Shown here one piece after another: positions 48,507 through 57,477 of a stretch of DNA of 64,000 bases. The notes below the pieces were generated by a model, which saw only the letters and a list, made by a program, of their open reading frames with translations, ran no database searches and was not told the origin of the DNA. A program made the translations under genes and the position numbers. This DNA is from Pseudomonadota bacterium (GTDB taxonomy: Bacteria; Pseudomonadota; Gammaproteobacteria; DASZBR01), in contig JAJYDF010000007.1 in assembly GCA_021777765.1 (NCBI GenBank), positions 57,366 to 121,365 of the forward strand. Reading direction: 5' to 3'. Position 1 is the first letter of the stretch; each line of letters opens with the position of its first letter.

Positions 48507-48533
48507 TTAGCACTCTTTTGTTGAGAGTGCTAA
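48507..48533. promoter_or_regulatory. CIRCE operator upstream of rpoH
   Basis: A second perfect CIRCE element: TTAGCACTC, nine bases, GAGTGCTAA. It lies in the 171-base gap between the ftsY stop and the rpoH start, both on the minus strand, so rpoH is the only gene it can serve. The promoter boxes around it are not clear enough to place. Confidence 0.95.
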
Positions 48534-48580
48534 TGTTTTGTTCTCTTATTCTGGGGATAAAAAATTAACAATTGGGAAGT

Positions 48581-49633
48581 TTATTGTTGAGTAGGCTCTA
48601 GATTAAGGTTGTCAAAAAGCGCATTAACGAATTCTTTAGCATGAAAAATTTTTAAATCATCGATCCCTTCGCCGATACCAATAAAGCGAATGGGGATACT
48701 GAGTTGTTTAGCAATGGCGAAAATGATTCCGCCTTTGGCAGTACCGTCCAATTTAGTGAGTGCAATGCCTGTAATGCCAACTGATTCATGAAATTGACGG
48801 GCTTGTTGTAAGGCGTTTTGTCCGGTTCCCGCATCTAACACAAGAAGGGTTTCATGAGGGGCGGTAGCGTCAAAACGAGTAATAACCCGTTTAATCTTTT
48901 TTAACTCGTCTATTAAATTATGTTGTGTATGAAGTCGACCCGCAGTATCGGCGATTACAATGTCAATATTTCGCGCTTTTGCAGCCTGTAATGCATCAAA
49001 TATCACGGATGCGCTATCTGCACCACTATGTTGTGCGATGACAGGTATATTATTGCGCTCACCCCAAGCTTGCAGTTGCTCAATGGCAGCTGCGCGAAAG
49101 GTATCCCCTGCTGCAAGTAATACCGATTTTTGTTGTGCCTGAAATTGTTTAGCCAATTTACCGATTGTGGTGGTTTTGCCGGCACCATTGATACCCATCA
49201 TGAGGATCACGAAAGGTTTAGGGGCTTCTGTTATAGTAAGTGGCATTTCACAGGGTTGTAACAAATTGGCGAGATCATCTTGTAATGCAGTCATTAAGGC
49301 AGTTGGGTCAGCCAATTGTTTGCGTGCAACACGTTTTGTTAAATCTGCCATAATTTGCGCAGTAGCTGCTAAGCCTACATCAGCTAATAATAAATGCGTT
49401 TCTAATTGTTCTAATAATGCTGCGTCAATAGTTTTTTTGCCTAAAAAAACATTGGCTAAGCTTTCGGAAAAGGTAGTGCGTGTTCGTTGTAAACCGACTT
49501 TTAATCGTTGTAGTAAGCTTGGTTTTTCAATGGGTGGATTTACATTTTCGGCAAGAGATTTGTCTGTACTAGAATTGGGACTTTCTTCCGGGGTTGGTAT
49601 ATTTCCCTTTCGTTTTTTTAGAAAATTAAACAT
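48581..49633 (-). CDS. ftsY: Signal recognition particle receptor FtsY
   Basis: A 350-residue SRP GTPase that docks ribosome-nascent chain complexes at the membrane. A short acidic/basic N-terminal A region is followed by the N domain and the G domain with GINGAGKTTTIGKLAKQ, DTFRAAAIEQLQAW, DTAGRLHTQHNL, TKLDGTAKGG and IGIGEGIDDL. The A region is much shorter than in E. coli, as in many intracellular bacteria. It is divergent from rsmD, the usual neighbour. Confidence 0.97.
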   Translation of the reverse strand: MFNFLKKRKGNIPTPEESPNSSTDKSLAENVNPPIEKPSLLQRLKVGLQRTRTTFSESLANVFLGKKTIDAALLEQLETHLLLADVGLAATAQIMADLTKRVARKQLADPTALMTALQDDLANLLQPCEMPLTITEAPKPFVILMMGINGAGKTTTIGKLAKQFQAQQKSVLLAAGDTFRAAAIEQLQAWGERNNIPVIAQHSGADSASVIFDALQAAKARNIDIVIADTAGRLHTQHNLIDELKKIKRVITRFDATAPHETLLVLDAGTGQNALQQARQFHESVGITGIALTKLDGTAKGGIIFAIAKQLSIPIRFIGIGEGIDDLKIFHAKEFVNALFDNLNLEPTQQ

Positions 49634-49742
49634 AGGTTTACTCAGAAATAAAATAAAGAGATATTAATTATACACTCGTAGCAAAATAACCCAAGTGGGA
49701 TAACTTATATTAGATATCAGATAATTCACATATGAGATATTT

Positions 49743-50318
49743 ATGACTAAATTAAATCAGTCACATGTTAGTGAGCTTAGAATTATAGGCGGGCAATGGC
49801 GAAGTAGAATAATTCAATTTCCTTGCGTAACAAATCTTCGTCCTACGCCCAATAGAATTCGTGAGACATTATTTAATTGGTTAGCGCCAATTATTCAAGA
49901 TTCGCGTTGTCTTGATCTTTTTGCTGGTAGTGGTGCATTAGGATTTGAAGCGCTTTCACGAGGTGCAAAAGAAGTTGTGTTTATTGATGAGTCAGATTTA
50001 ATCGTGAAGCATTTACAAAATAATGCACAACAACTGAATGCTGATAATGCAATAATTAAACGAGCTAAAATCAATGAAAATTTATTACTACAATTAGAAC
50101 CATTTGATGTTGTTTTTCTTGACCCACCATTTAAACTTGATCTGTTAGTAATGTGTTTTACATGGTTGGAACAACAACAGTTATTGCGTTCTTCCGCATT
50201 AATTTATATCGAATCTAATAAAACATTAAGCGAATTGAGTTTGCCAAAATCATGGACCATAATTCGTGATAAGAAGGCAGGCCAAGTATATTATTATTTG
50301 ATTCAAAGAAAACAATAA
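49743..50318 (+). CDS. rsmD: 16S rRNA (guanine-966 N2)-methyltransferase RsmD
   Basis: A 191-residue rRNA methyltransferase. RIIGGQWRSRIIQFP, LRPTPNRIRETLFNWLAP, the SAM motif CLDLFAGSGALGFEALSRGA and the catalytic DPPF are the family markers. It methylates G966 of the small subunit rRNA. It lies head to head with ftsY, as in many gammaproteobacteria, and 68 bases before dotD. Confidence 0.95.
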   Translation: MTKLNQSHVSELRIIGGQWRSRIIQFPCVTNLRPTPNRIRETLFNWLAPIIQDSRCLDLFAGSGALGFEALSRGAKEVVFIDESDLIVKHLQNNAQQLNADNAIIKRAKINENLLLQLEPFDVVFLDPPFKLDLLVMCFTWLEQQQLLRSSALIYIESNKTLSELSLPKSWTIIRDKKAGQVYYYLIQRKQ

Positions 50319-50325
50319 ATCTCGC

Positions 50326-50354
50326 TTGACATTAATAAGTCTTCTTGTTTCAAT
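50326..50354 (+). promoter_or_regulatory. Candidate promoter of dotDCB
   Basis: A perfect -35 TTGACA at 50326-50331 is followed after 17 bases by TTCAAT at 50349-50354, a 4-of-6 match to the -10 box. It lies 33 bases before the dotD start. The weak -10 suggests dependence on an activator, but no operator is evident. Confidence 0.45.
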
Positions 50355-50386
50355 GATTAAATTTCGTCTCTAGAGAATTTTTCGTT

Positions 50387-50863
50387 ATGGATAGCAAATA
50401 TATATTACCTATTTTTATATTAGGTTTATTGACGGGATGCGTTAATATATTTCAAATACCGGTAAAAGTTGCTGGACCTGATAATGCCTCAATAAAATTA
50501 GCCGAGTCTGCAAGTTCTGTAAGTAATTCCCAAGCTGAAATTGCAGGAATTCAACGTGTTACAACGGCACCAATAATTAATCGTCCTCTTGCTCCGCCAG
50601 ATAATTATGATATGAATGGTTTAGTATCAGTTGATTGGTCAGGACCTATCGGCCCCTTAGTTGAAAAAATTGCTTATATGAGTGGTTATCAAGTACGAGA
50701 AATAGGTGAGCCACCAGCTATCCCCATTATTGTTACAATGAATGTTAAAGATACACCGATTGCATATGTATTAAGAAATGCTGATTTTCAAGCCGCAAGC
50801 CGTGCAAATATCATAGTATTATCTTGTAGAAGAATTATTGAATTACGCTATGGGCCTGCTTAA
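50387..50863 (+). CDS. dotD: Dot/Icm T4BSS outer-membrane lipoprotein DotD
   Basis: A 158-residue lipoprotein of the type IVB secretion core complex. The signal peptide ends in the lipobox LLTGC (Cys18). The C-terminal domain (WSGPIGPLVEKIAYMSGYQVREIG, PIIVTMNVKDTPIAYVLRNADFQA) is the secretin N0-like fold typical of DotD. DotD and DotC help DotH reach the outer membrane. It heads the dotD-dotC-dotB unit. Confidence 0.93.
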   Translation: MDSKYILPIFILGLLTGCVNIFQIPVKVAGPDNASIKLAESASSVSNSQAEIAGIQRVTTAPIINRPLAPPDNYDMNGLVSVDWSGPIGPLVEKIAYMSGYQVREIGEPPAIPIIVTMNVKDTPIAYVLRNADFQAASRANIIVLSCRRIIELRYGPA

Positions 50864-50896
50864 AAATTTTTTTAATTTAATGTTTTTTGAAAATTA

Positions 50897-51697
50897 ATGG
50901 AATCAATGATTAGTCGAATTTTAATTCTTACATTATTAACAGCCTCATTATCTGGTTGCGTTTCTTATCATGCGAGTACTGACACGCTGGGTGATTTGCT
51001 CCAGCTAAATTCAAAAAGTACTGGTGTATCTGGGACGGATATTAATTCATTCCGTATTCAAGCGTTGCAAGACACAGCCTTAACAGTTGGTGCTCAAGGT
51101 GGATTATATTCGCGTTCAATAGAAATAAATCAAATGCTAATGGCTGAATCAAACACATTAGACAGGATTTATAATTTTAATGGCTTATTATTGCCCCATA
51201 ATGTATTACCGCCAGTATTGGATGAAGGCCGTGATACTTTAAATCTAGCTGATCCTGATACCATCCGAATTGCCGATAGAACTTATGCCATTATTAGTCA
51301 GGCAAAATTTGTAACGACTGCACCTAACTGGCGTGATTATCTATGGATGAATTATCAGAAAGCACCTATTCCTGATAAAAGTTTATTACCAAAATCCAGA
51401 GATGAACAAAAAGCATGGAAAAAAGCGATTAAAGAAGGTTGGCAAAATGGCATAAATCAAGCCAATGTGATATTTAGCGAAAATACCTCACGTTTAACCC
51501 GCGATTACAATGGTATGCTTCTTTATAACAAATTATTGTCTCAACATATGGTCAGCGCACCTTATGTTGCCACAACAAATATGGGCGTAACAGGTGGTGG
51601 AGCAAGTATGAATGTTAATGATCAAGTGCTCAGAATTACAGCACTACCAGCATTGTTACCGAATAGTGAAGACTGGACACCGAATATTACACAATGA
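50897..51697 (+). CDS. dotC: Dot/Icm T4BSS lipoprotein DotC
   Basis: A 266-residue lipoprotein with lipobox SLSGC (Cys21). Family segments are FRIQALQDTALTVGAQGGLYSRS, NGLLLPHNVLPPVLDEGRDTL and TAPNWRDYLWMNY. In Legionella DotC forms the outer-membrane part of the core complex with DotD and DotH. Its stop overlaps the dotB start by 4 bases (ATGA), implying translational coupling. Confidence 0.95.
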   Translation: MESMISRILILTLLTASLSGCVSYHASTDTLGDLLQLNSKSTGVSGTDINSFRIQALQDTALTVGAQGGLYSRSIEINQMLMAESNTLDRIYNFNGLLLPHNVLPPVLDEGRDTLNLADPDTIRIADRTYAIISQAKFVTTAPNWRDYLWMNYQKAPIPDKSLLPKSRDEQKAWKKAIKEGWQNGINQANVIFSENTSRLTRDYNGMLLYNKLLSQHMVSAPYVATTNMGVTGGGASMNVNDQVLRITALPALLPNSEDWTPNITQ

Positions 51698-52836
51698 CCG
51701 ACAATTATTTATTTCCAAACGAACCAGTTCGTTTTAACCCAACCTTAACTGATGAAATACTCGCGTATTGTCAGCGGTTGGGCGCGTCTGATATTACCTT
51801 TCAAACTAATGAACCTATTTTTGCTGAAATTTATGGCAAGCTTTATCACATCACCAATCGAAAATTATCTAATACGGAAGTAGGTGAAATATTAAATGCC
51901 ATTTATGGTCCCAACGGTACTGCACAAATCTTAAGTGGTAGAGATGTTGATACCCATTATGAAGTGCGTCCCAATCGCAATGAACGATATCGCTATCGCG
52001 TTAACGCCACAGGATGTCAAATAGAATCACATGATGGTATTCAAATTACTTTAAGAACAATTCCTAGTACCCCACCAAAATTGGCGGAAATGAATTTACC
52101 GCCAGATATATTAGAAGCTATCGCACCTTATCAAGGCGTGGTTTATGTGACTGGTGCAACCGGTTCTGGTAAAAGTACCTTATTAGCCTCAATTATTAGA
52201 GATATCGCTGAGGATCCAGAAAGTCATCGTAAAATATTGACTTACGAAGCGCCTATTGAGTTTGTCTATGATACTATTGAAGCGCCTACAGCAATCGTGA
52301 GTCAATCTGAAATTCCTCGCCATTTACCCAGTTTTGAAGCGGGAGTTAGAAACGCCCTGCGCAGAAAACCACGATTGATATTGGTGGGTGAAGCGCGTGA
52401 TAAAGAAACAATCAGTGCTGTTATTGAAGCAGCATTAACAGGCCATCCCGTGTATACCACCTTGCATAGTAATGGTGTTGCCGAAGCGATTCGTCGTTTA
52501 GTGACTTCTTTTCCAGCTGAGGAACGGCACGGTCGAACCATCGATATTTTAGAAACCATCCGTTTAGCTATTTGGCAAAAATTAGTGCCTACTGTGGATG
52601 GTAAACGCGTTGCTTTGCGTGAGTACCTTATTTTTAATGATGAAGTGAGAGACATATTATTAGAATCAACCCCGGAAAATATTACTGCTGCTACACGTAA
52701 ATTATTAAAAGAACGTGGTCAACCTATGGATGTAGATGCACGTAAACGCTTCGATGAAGGTATGATTTCAATGAGAGAATATAAACTTTTATTAGCGGGT
52801 TCAAAAAATGCAGACAAAGACGCTGGTCTTTCTTAA
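51694..52836 (+). CDS. dotB: Dot/Icm T4BSS ATPase DotB
   Basis: A 380-residue PilT/VirB11-type hexameric ATPase that powers effector transport at the cytoplasmic face. The Walker A GATGSGKST is at about 154-162, the Asp box is TYEAPIEFVYD, Walker B is RLILVGEARD near 224-233, and the His box is HPVYTTLHSNGVAEA. The length equals that of Legionella DotB. It ends the dotDCB unit; a BCCT-like gene follows 12 bases later. Confidence 0.97.
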   Translation: MTDNYLFPNEPVRFNPTLTDEILAYCQRLGASDITFQTNEPIFAEIYGKLYHITNRKLSNTEVGEILNAIYGPNGTAQILSGRDVDTHYEVRPNRNERYRYRVNATGCQIESHDGIQITLRTIPSTPPKLAEMNLPPDILEAIAPYQGVVYVTGATGSGKSTLLASIIRDIAEDPESHRKILTYEAPIEFVYDTIEAPTAIVSQSEIPRHLPSFEAGVRNALRRKPRLILVGEARDKETISAVIEAALTGHPVYTTLHSNGVAEAIRRLVTSFPAEERHGRTIDILETIRLAIWQKLVPTVDGKRVALREYLIFNDEVRDILLESTPENITAATRKLLKERGQPMDVDARKRFDEGMISMREYKLLLAGSKNADKDAGLS

Positions 52837-52848
52837 GTTGTAAATATC

Positions 52849-54240
52849 ATGCGGTTACATTCTGCGCGTCCTGATTTAATTCTTGTGTGGTACCTGCCCA
52901 CCATTCTTATTTACAGTGCTATTGTCATTTTTTTACCACAGTATTTAATGTATTTTTCAAAATTTAATACTTTCTTATTATTGATCACATTTTTAATAAT
53001 TATTACTCCATTAGGCAATTACAGATTTGGTAATAAAGAGATTACTTTTATTCAATTCATTAAAAAGTGGGCTATGATTTTTTTAATTGAATTGGCTATT
53101 TCATTTTGTTATGTGGGAACACAAATTGCAGTAATTAATAGAGATAATGCGCTTAATACATCTAGTCATGCATATATTTGGTCAACATTAATTGCTTATC
53201 ATTGGCAAGATATCACATTATATCCTTGGACTTTGTGTGGTTTTTTAACAATATTTTTGGTATGGACTTATCATAAGCTTCAGTATAAACCAACCACATT
53301 CGCTTGTGGTTTAAAACCATTATTTAATAAAAAATTTACACCAGATATTATTATCAGCATTGATTTCTTTTTTAGAGGCGCTTTTATTTTTTTTACTATC
53401 ACGACTATTACTTATAGTCTTATCAGTTGTGTATATAGTATTTCATCATTATTTCATATCGCATTAGTAAATCAATTAACTTTAAAAAATTTGGTTATTT
53501 TTGTAGTGATTCAACAATTTTTTGGATCAAAGCAAAGTAAAAAAATGCTTGCTACATTTCGTGAGACAGGTCGATCATTAGGTTTTAGTCTTTTTGTGAT
53601 TGCAGTTATTTTCGTAATATTATTTTTTATTTTAAATTTCGTCACGGACATTCTTGCTAAAAGTATATCGATATTTAATATCGTTACTAATCTGCCAGAT
53701 TGGATAACACGGTTGTCGGTGAATAATCATTATTTAATATTATTTTCCTGGGCGTGGTTATTTACTGTTTCATTTGGTGCTGCATATTATTTCGTAAAAA
53801 TAATGGAAGGATGGCGAGTACGTACCATCTTAATGAGCTTATTAATTTTACCATTAATGATAAATGGTGTTTGGATTGTCATTACTGGAGGTGGTGGCAA
53901 TTTTTCAAATCTGTATTTAAATAATCTGATTAACTATTTGGCTAGTTCTAACATTTTACCATTAATGAGTTTCGCATTATTAATTATTTTTTTGACTTTA
54001 ATGAAAGACATCAATGGTTTATTTAGGCTATCTATAGTGCTGTATGAACAATATGAAAAATTAATGTTAACGAACGTTATGAGAGGTGTGGTATTTGGTA
54101 GCACCTTAATGACTTTTGTGGTTTATTTGGGGTTACAGAATATATTATTACTTATAGATTTAATATTGATACTACCCTGTGTGACATTGGTATTTATGGC
54201 AGGGTTGGCTTATTTTAAGGGCAGTATCAAAAATGTATGA
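52849..54240 (+). CDS. BCCT-like multi-pass membrane protein
   Basis: A 463-residue protein with about 12 membrane segments. It resembles, in diverged form, the betaine/choline/carnitine transporter (BCCT) family. Matches include ITPLGNYRFG (BCCT: SKYGNIRLG), AYHWQDITLYPWTLCGFLTIF (FFHWGLHAWAIYA), KPLFNKKFTPDIIISIDFF (YPLLGDR..GPIGHAVDI) and SWAWLF...GWRVRTILMSLLILPLMINGVW (SWAPF...RGRTIREFVLGVLLVP..FLW). It is shorter than most BCCT proteins and the central ligand-site tryptophans are not clearly kept, so transport activity is uncertain. It lies between dotB and the convergent dotA and may be read through from dotDCB. Confidence 0.7.
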   Translation: MRLHSARPDLILVWYLPTILIYSAIVIFLPQYLMYFSKFNTFLLLITFLIIITPLGNYRFGNKEITFIQFIKKWAMIFLIELAISFCYVGTQIAVINRDNALNTSSHAYIWSTLIAYHWQDITLYPWTLCGFLTIFLVWTYHKLQYKPTTFACGLKPLFNKKFTPDIIISIDFFFRGAFIFFTITTITYSLISCVYSISSLFHIALVNQLTLKNLVIFVVIQQFFGSKQSKKMLATFRETGRSLGFSLFVIAVIFVILFFILNFVTDILAKSISIFNIVTNLPDWITRLSVNNHYLILFSWAWLFTVSFGAAYYFVKIMEGWRVRTILMSLLILPLMINGVWIVITGGGGNFSNLYLNNLINYLASSNILPLMSFALLIIFLTLMKDINGLFRLSIVLYEQYEKLMLTNVMRGVVFGSTLMTFVVYLGLQNILLLIDLILILPCVTLVFMAGLAYFKGSIKNV

Positions 54241-54249
54241 TTTAGTTCA

Positions 54250-56841
54250 CTACTTCGCTTCTTTCGGTTCCTCGCCTTTCCCCCCATCAACACTGGCACT
54301 AGCATTATTACCACCACTTGCATCTTGAGGGCTTTGTTTATCAGCAGACAACGAACTTTTTGAATCGCTTGTTTTACGATTACCATCCTTATCAAAAAGT
54401 TTACCCTGAATTCTCTTACCTAAAGCTTCAGCAGAGCCGCCGCCTTGCCCCATTTCTCCGAATTTAGATTGCGCCAATTCACCAGCAGCACCAGCGCCTT
54501 GTCCAACAGCACCAGCGACCTTGCCTTCAGCTTCAGCTTCGCCACCCATACCTTTAATGTTACCACCAATCCATTTGAAGACTTCATCGGGTATGATATA
54601 GACAAGAGAGAATGATTTTTGAACTATTTGGACCGCAATGATGGTATAGATGATAATGCCGCCAATACCAGTGAAAAGGCTAGTAATACCTGATGTTGAG
54701 CTGGTAGCTTGAGACCACGCATTACCAAATCCAGCATTTAACAACCACATACCGGCATAGGATAGGTAAATACCCCCTAACATACCAAGAATCATCAAGG
54801 TAGGGCGTAAAAATACATTTACTAATAAAAGCACAGCGGGATCCGCTTTACCCAGAATAGCATGCCCTTCTGGATGGGTAATACCAATCGCAACAAGAGG
54901 TGCAGCTATCATTGCTTCTAAAACAGTAATGAACCACCCAATAACGCCAAAGGTAAATAAAATATACGGTATCATCGGCAGATAAAAGGCTAAAGTAATA
55001 CCAACAGTAAAGAGTATGGCAATAAATGGTGTTAAAAATGACATAATCCACCCAATTAAGTTATTGACTGGGTTAGATTCATTAACAGACGGGATGACAG
55101 CAAGAGCTGCTGTAACACCTGTAGAAATGCCCGCACCAACTAACCACATTACCACAAATATATTTATGATCGCGCTTCCCAATGTTGCCGCGGCTACGAC
55201 GGGATTACCTCCGGAGGTTAAACCACTAAGTAAACCCGCTATGTCACCCAGATGTGAAGTAGCGCCACCCATTTGATCGGTAAAAGAGGTTTGATTTGAA
55301 TTATTGTATAGGCTCGAAGCGGTTGAAAATTGGCCTGAGTAAGCCCCGGCATTGACAATGAAATTGCAGCTAGGACCTACAGTTAAATTATTATCACTAC
55401 AAGAACTGGAACTTGCCGCACCATTGTTTGGTCCTAAAACGAGATTATTAATAGTAGAACAATAGTTGTTAAAGGGCGCTGTGCAACTAAAAAAGTTATA
55501 AATGGGGGTGCCTTGACCGACGAGGGTTGGCGGTGGAGGCGTAGTAGTAATTGCCATTGCGCTAGTATTCATGCTGGAGGCGCTTTGAGCTTGCTGGGTT
55601 AATTTAAATATAACTGCACCAGCCATAGCCCAACCGCCTTGTTCAAGACTAGTAACGTTACTGTTACTATTGCTTCCAGATGTGTTCGAAAGTTGATTCA
55701 TTATGGGTTCCATCAACCCAACATAAGAAGCCGCAGGGTTTTGTATTACACCGCCTTGTGTCAGAGGGGGGCCACCTGGATTAGAAGAATTACCATTGAC
55801 CCATGACGTAGCATCATTATTATTAAATTCACCTATTCCGGCAGCCTTCGCGGTACCAAGGATATAATTATTAGCAATTGCTTGAGCTGGACCCGCTAAA
55901 GAATTAACCATTGTTTGTAAGGCAATTAATTTTTGACTACCGATCTGAGACACTATACCGGCATATTGTGGGGATAATGGGGGGCTTTGACCATTTGCAT
56001 ACATAAAGTTTGCTGGTGAAGCTGGTTTCCAGGTTAAAGAGCCGCAAGCTGGTGTGGGACCAAAAACCGCATATTTTGTATTGGCCCATGTTCTAGATAG
56101 ATCTCCTGGAAAATTAATAGTTCCACCGCCTGTGGAGCTCCCCTGTAAATTTGAAAATTGTGCTGTAACTGTTGCAAAGAGATCGGGCGGGGTAGGGTTG
56201 GGAGTTTGGCCTGCAGCTCTTTGATCCGTTATCACTTGTTGAAATTCATTTTGGATAATGTACAGACAGGTTAATGAACGGAGAATGTTGGATGCATCCG
56301 AGACTGGATTTGTTGCACCAGAACCTGAACCGTAAGTAAAACTTGCCGGTGCTGAAATGGTCATCATTCCTTGATTACCATTGGTAAAATAATTGATTGT
56401 CGCGTACCAAATGGTATCAGCAAGACCAATGCCTTGCACTGCAACCCACATCATAAAAATTTGTATTAATGAATAACCGCTTGCTTTAGGGATTAGTAAG
56501 GCAATACCACCGATAGTACGGAAAGGTATCCATACCGAACTAAATTGTTTACCTAATACTTCACCTTCATGCGCAGTATTCAGTGTAGAAACCATTAAGG
56601 TATAAGTAACAATAATACCTGCAAGGGTTAACACACCGCTATTGAATATTCCAAATAAAGTACCAAACAATTGAGAGCCAGTACCAGCAAGTACGCCATC
56701 AACAACACCGTACCAGGATTGAAGAATGGTAAAAGTGATATCACCCGGTGCGGGCGTAAATGAAATCTGGGTGGAGTTAGATGATTGTGCTAGGACCATC
56801 ACTGGAAATAAAACCAGTATAAAAAATAATAATTTTTTCAT
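54250..56841 (-). CDS. dotA: Dot/Icm T4BSS inner-membrane protein DotA
   Basis: An 863-residue polytopic protein. A signal peptide (LLFFILVLFPVMVLAQ) precedes a first membrane segment pair (GVLTLAGIIVTYTLM). A large Gly/Ser/Asn/Thr-rich extracytoplasmic domain spans about 120-530, followed by further membrane segments (IINIFVVMWLVGAGIS, FLTPFIAILFTVGITLAFYLPM) and a charged Gly/Ala-rich cytoplasmic tail. The pattern ASLYNN...HLGDIAGLLSG before the membrane block is typical for DotA/TraY. It is shorter than Legionella DotA (over 1,000 residues). Its start overlaps the icmV stop by 4 bases. Confidence 0.95.
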   Translation of the reverse strand: MKKLLFFILVLFPVMVLAQSSNSTQISFTPAPGDITFTILQSWYGVVDGVLAGTGSQLFGTLFGIFNSGVLTLAGIIVTYTLMVSTLNTAHEGEVLGKQFSSVWIPFRTIGGIALLIPKASGYSLIQIFMMWVAVQGIGLADTIWYATINYFTNGNQGMMTISAPASFTYGSGSGATNPVSDASNILRSLTCLYIIQNEFQQVITDQRAAGQTPNPTPPDLFATVTAQFSNLQGSSTGGGTINFPGDLSRTWANTKYAVFGPTPACGSLTWKPASPANFMYANGQSPPLSPQYAGIVSQIGSQKLIALQTMVNSLAGPAQAIANNYILGTAKAAGIGEFNNNDATSWVNGNSSNPGGPPLTQGGVIQNPAASYVGLMEPIMNQLSNTSGSNSNSNVTSLEQGGWAMAGAVIFKLTQQAQSASSMNTSAMAITTTPPPPTLVGQGTPIYNFFSCTAPFNNYCSTINNLVLGPNNGAASSSSCSDNNLTVGPSCNFIVNAGAYSGQFSTASSLYNNSNQTSFTDQMGGATSHLGDIAGLLSGLTSGGNPVVAAATLGSAIINIFVVMWLVGAGISTGVTAALAVIPSVNESNPVNNLIGWIMSFLTPFIAILFTVGITLAFYLPMIPYILFTFGVIGWFITVLEAMIAAPLVAIGITHPEGHAILGKADPAVLLLVNVFLRPTLMILGMLGGIYLSYAGMWLLNAGFGNAWSQATSSTSGITSLFTGIGGIIIYTIIAVQIVQKSFSLVYIIPDEVFKWIGGNIKGMGGEAEAEGKVAGAVGQGAGAAGELAQSKFGEMGQGGGSAEALGKRIQGKLFDKDGNRKTSDSKSSLSADKQSPQDASGGNNASASVDGGKGEEPKEAK

Positions 56842-57290
56842 TTGTTAATACCTAATAGTCCTTCCATGAACCACTCCTGTATTGTGCAACCAAGTCTGCG
56901 TTTTCTAATTTGATATACCCAGAAATGGTAGCTAAATGCTTTTGCTAACATAACTGAGATTAAAACTAACGTAACCAATATTGCAATAAAGCTAGCGTGA
57001 CTAATGATTAAATATATCAAATAGGCAATTAAACAAAGTGCAATTGCCGATATAATTAATGATAAATTATATAGAGTATGTGCTTTTTTATTGAGATCGG
57101 CCTCAGATAATTTCAATCGTTGTAATGCTTGTTCGAATGTTTCATTACGCAGGGCCTTTTGTGGAATAAATAAACCTTTACCAATATCAGAGATGGATTT
57201 TCCATAAGTTTTTAATTGATTAAGATTCATCCATGAAGGAACATCTACAAACGGTTTTGCTGCTTTTTTAAAACCACTCCAAAAACCCAT
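56838..57290 (-). CDS. icmV: Dot/Icm T4BSS inner-membrane protein IcmV
   Basis: A protein of about 150 residues. The N-terminus (MGFWSGFKKAAKPFVDVPSWM) and the following soluble stretch precede two membrane helices at about 80-125 (LIISAIALCLIAYLIYLIISHASFIAILV in outline). The end is RRLGCTIQEWFMEGLLGI, the IcmV signature. I chose the ATG at 57290; the frame also offers one at 57305. It is translationally coupled to dotA and divergent from icmW, as in Legionella and Coxiella. Confidence 0.93.
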   Translation of the reverse strand: MGFWSGFKKAAKPFVDVPSWMNLNQLKTYGKSISDIGKGLFIPQKALRNETFEQALQRLKLSEADLNKKAHTLYNLSLIISAIALCLIAYLIYLIISHASFIAILVTLVLISVMLAKAFSYHFWVYQIRKRRLGCTIQEWFMEGLLGINK

Positions 57291-57386
57291 ATTTAAAACT
57301 CGCATATATCAATATAAATTATGTATATTATACAAATAATATTAGCACAGCTTTACGATTCTGCCAGTAATTAGCGGTCAATTTTC

Positions 57387-57414
57387 TTTACTTTTCTGTA
57401 AGTTAGACTATATT
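57387..57414 (+). promoter_or_regulatory. Candidate promoter of icmW-icmX
   Basis: TTTACT at 57387-57392 and TATATT at 57409-57414 are spaced by 16 bases and lie about 64 bases before icmW. The match to sigma-70 consensus is moderate (4 and 5 of 6). The divergent icmV promoter must lie in the same 187-base gap. Confidence 0.4.
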
Positions 57415-57477
57415 TAAATGATAAGGAAAACATTGTGTTAATATTAATTATTTGAGACGGATTTTTTTGAGGAAAAC

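Noticed and set aside
57425..57450. A TTAATATTAATTA stretch before icmW as a PmrA box
   Set aside because: The region is so AT-rich that a partial TTAAT match has no weight, and the second half-site spacing does not fit.
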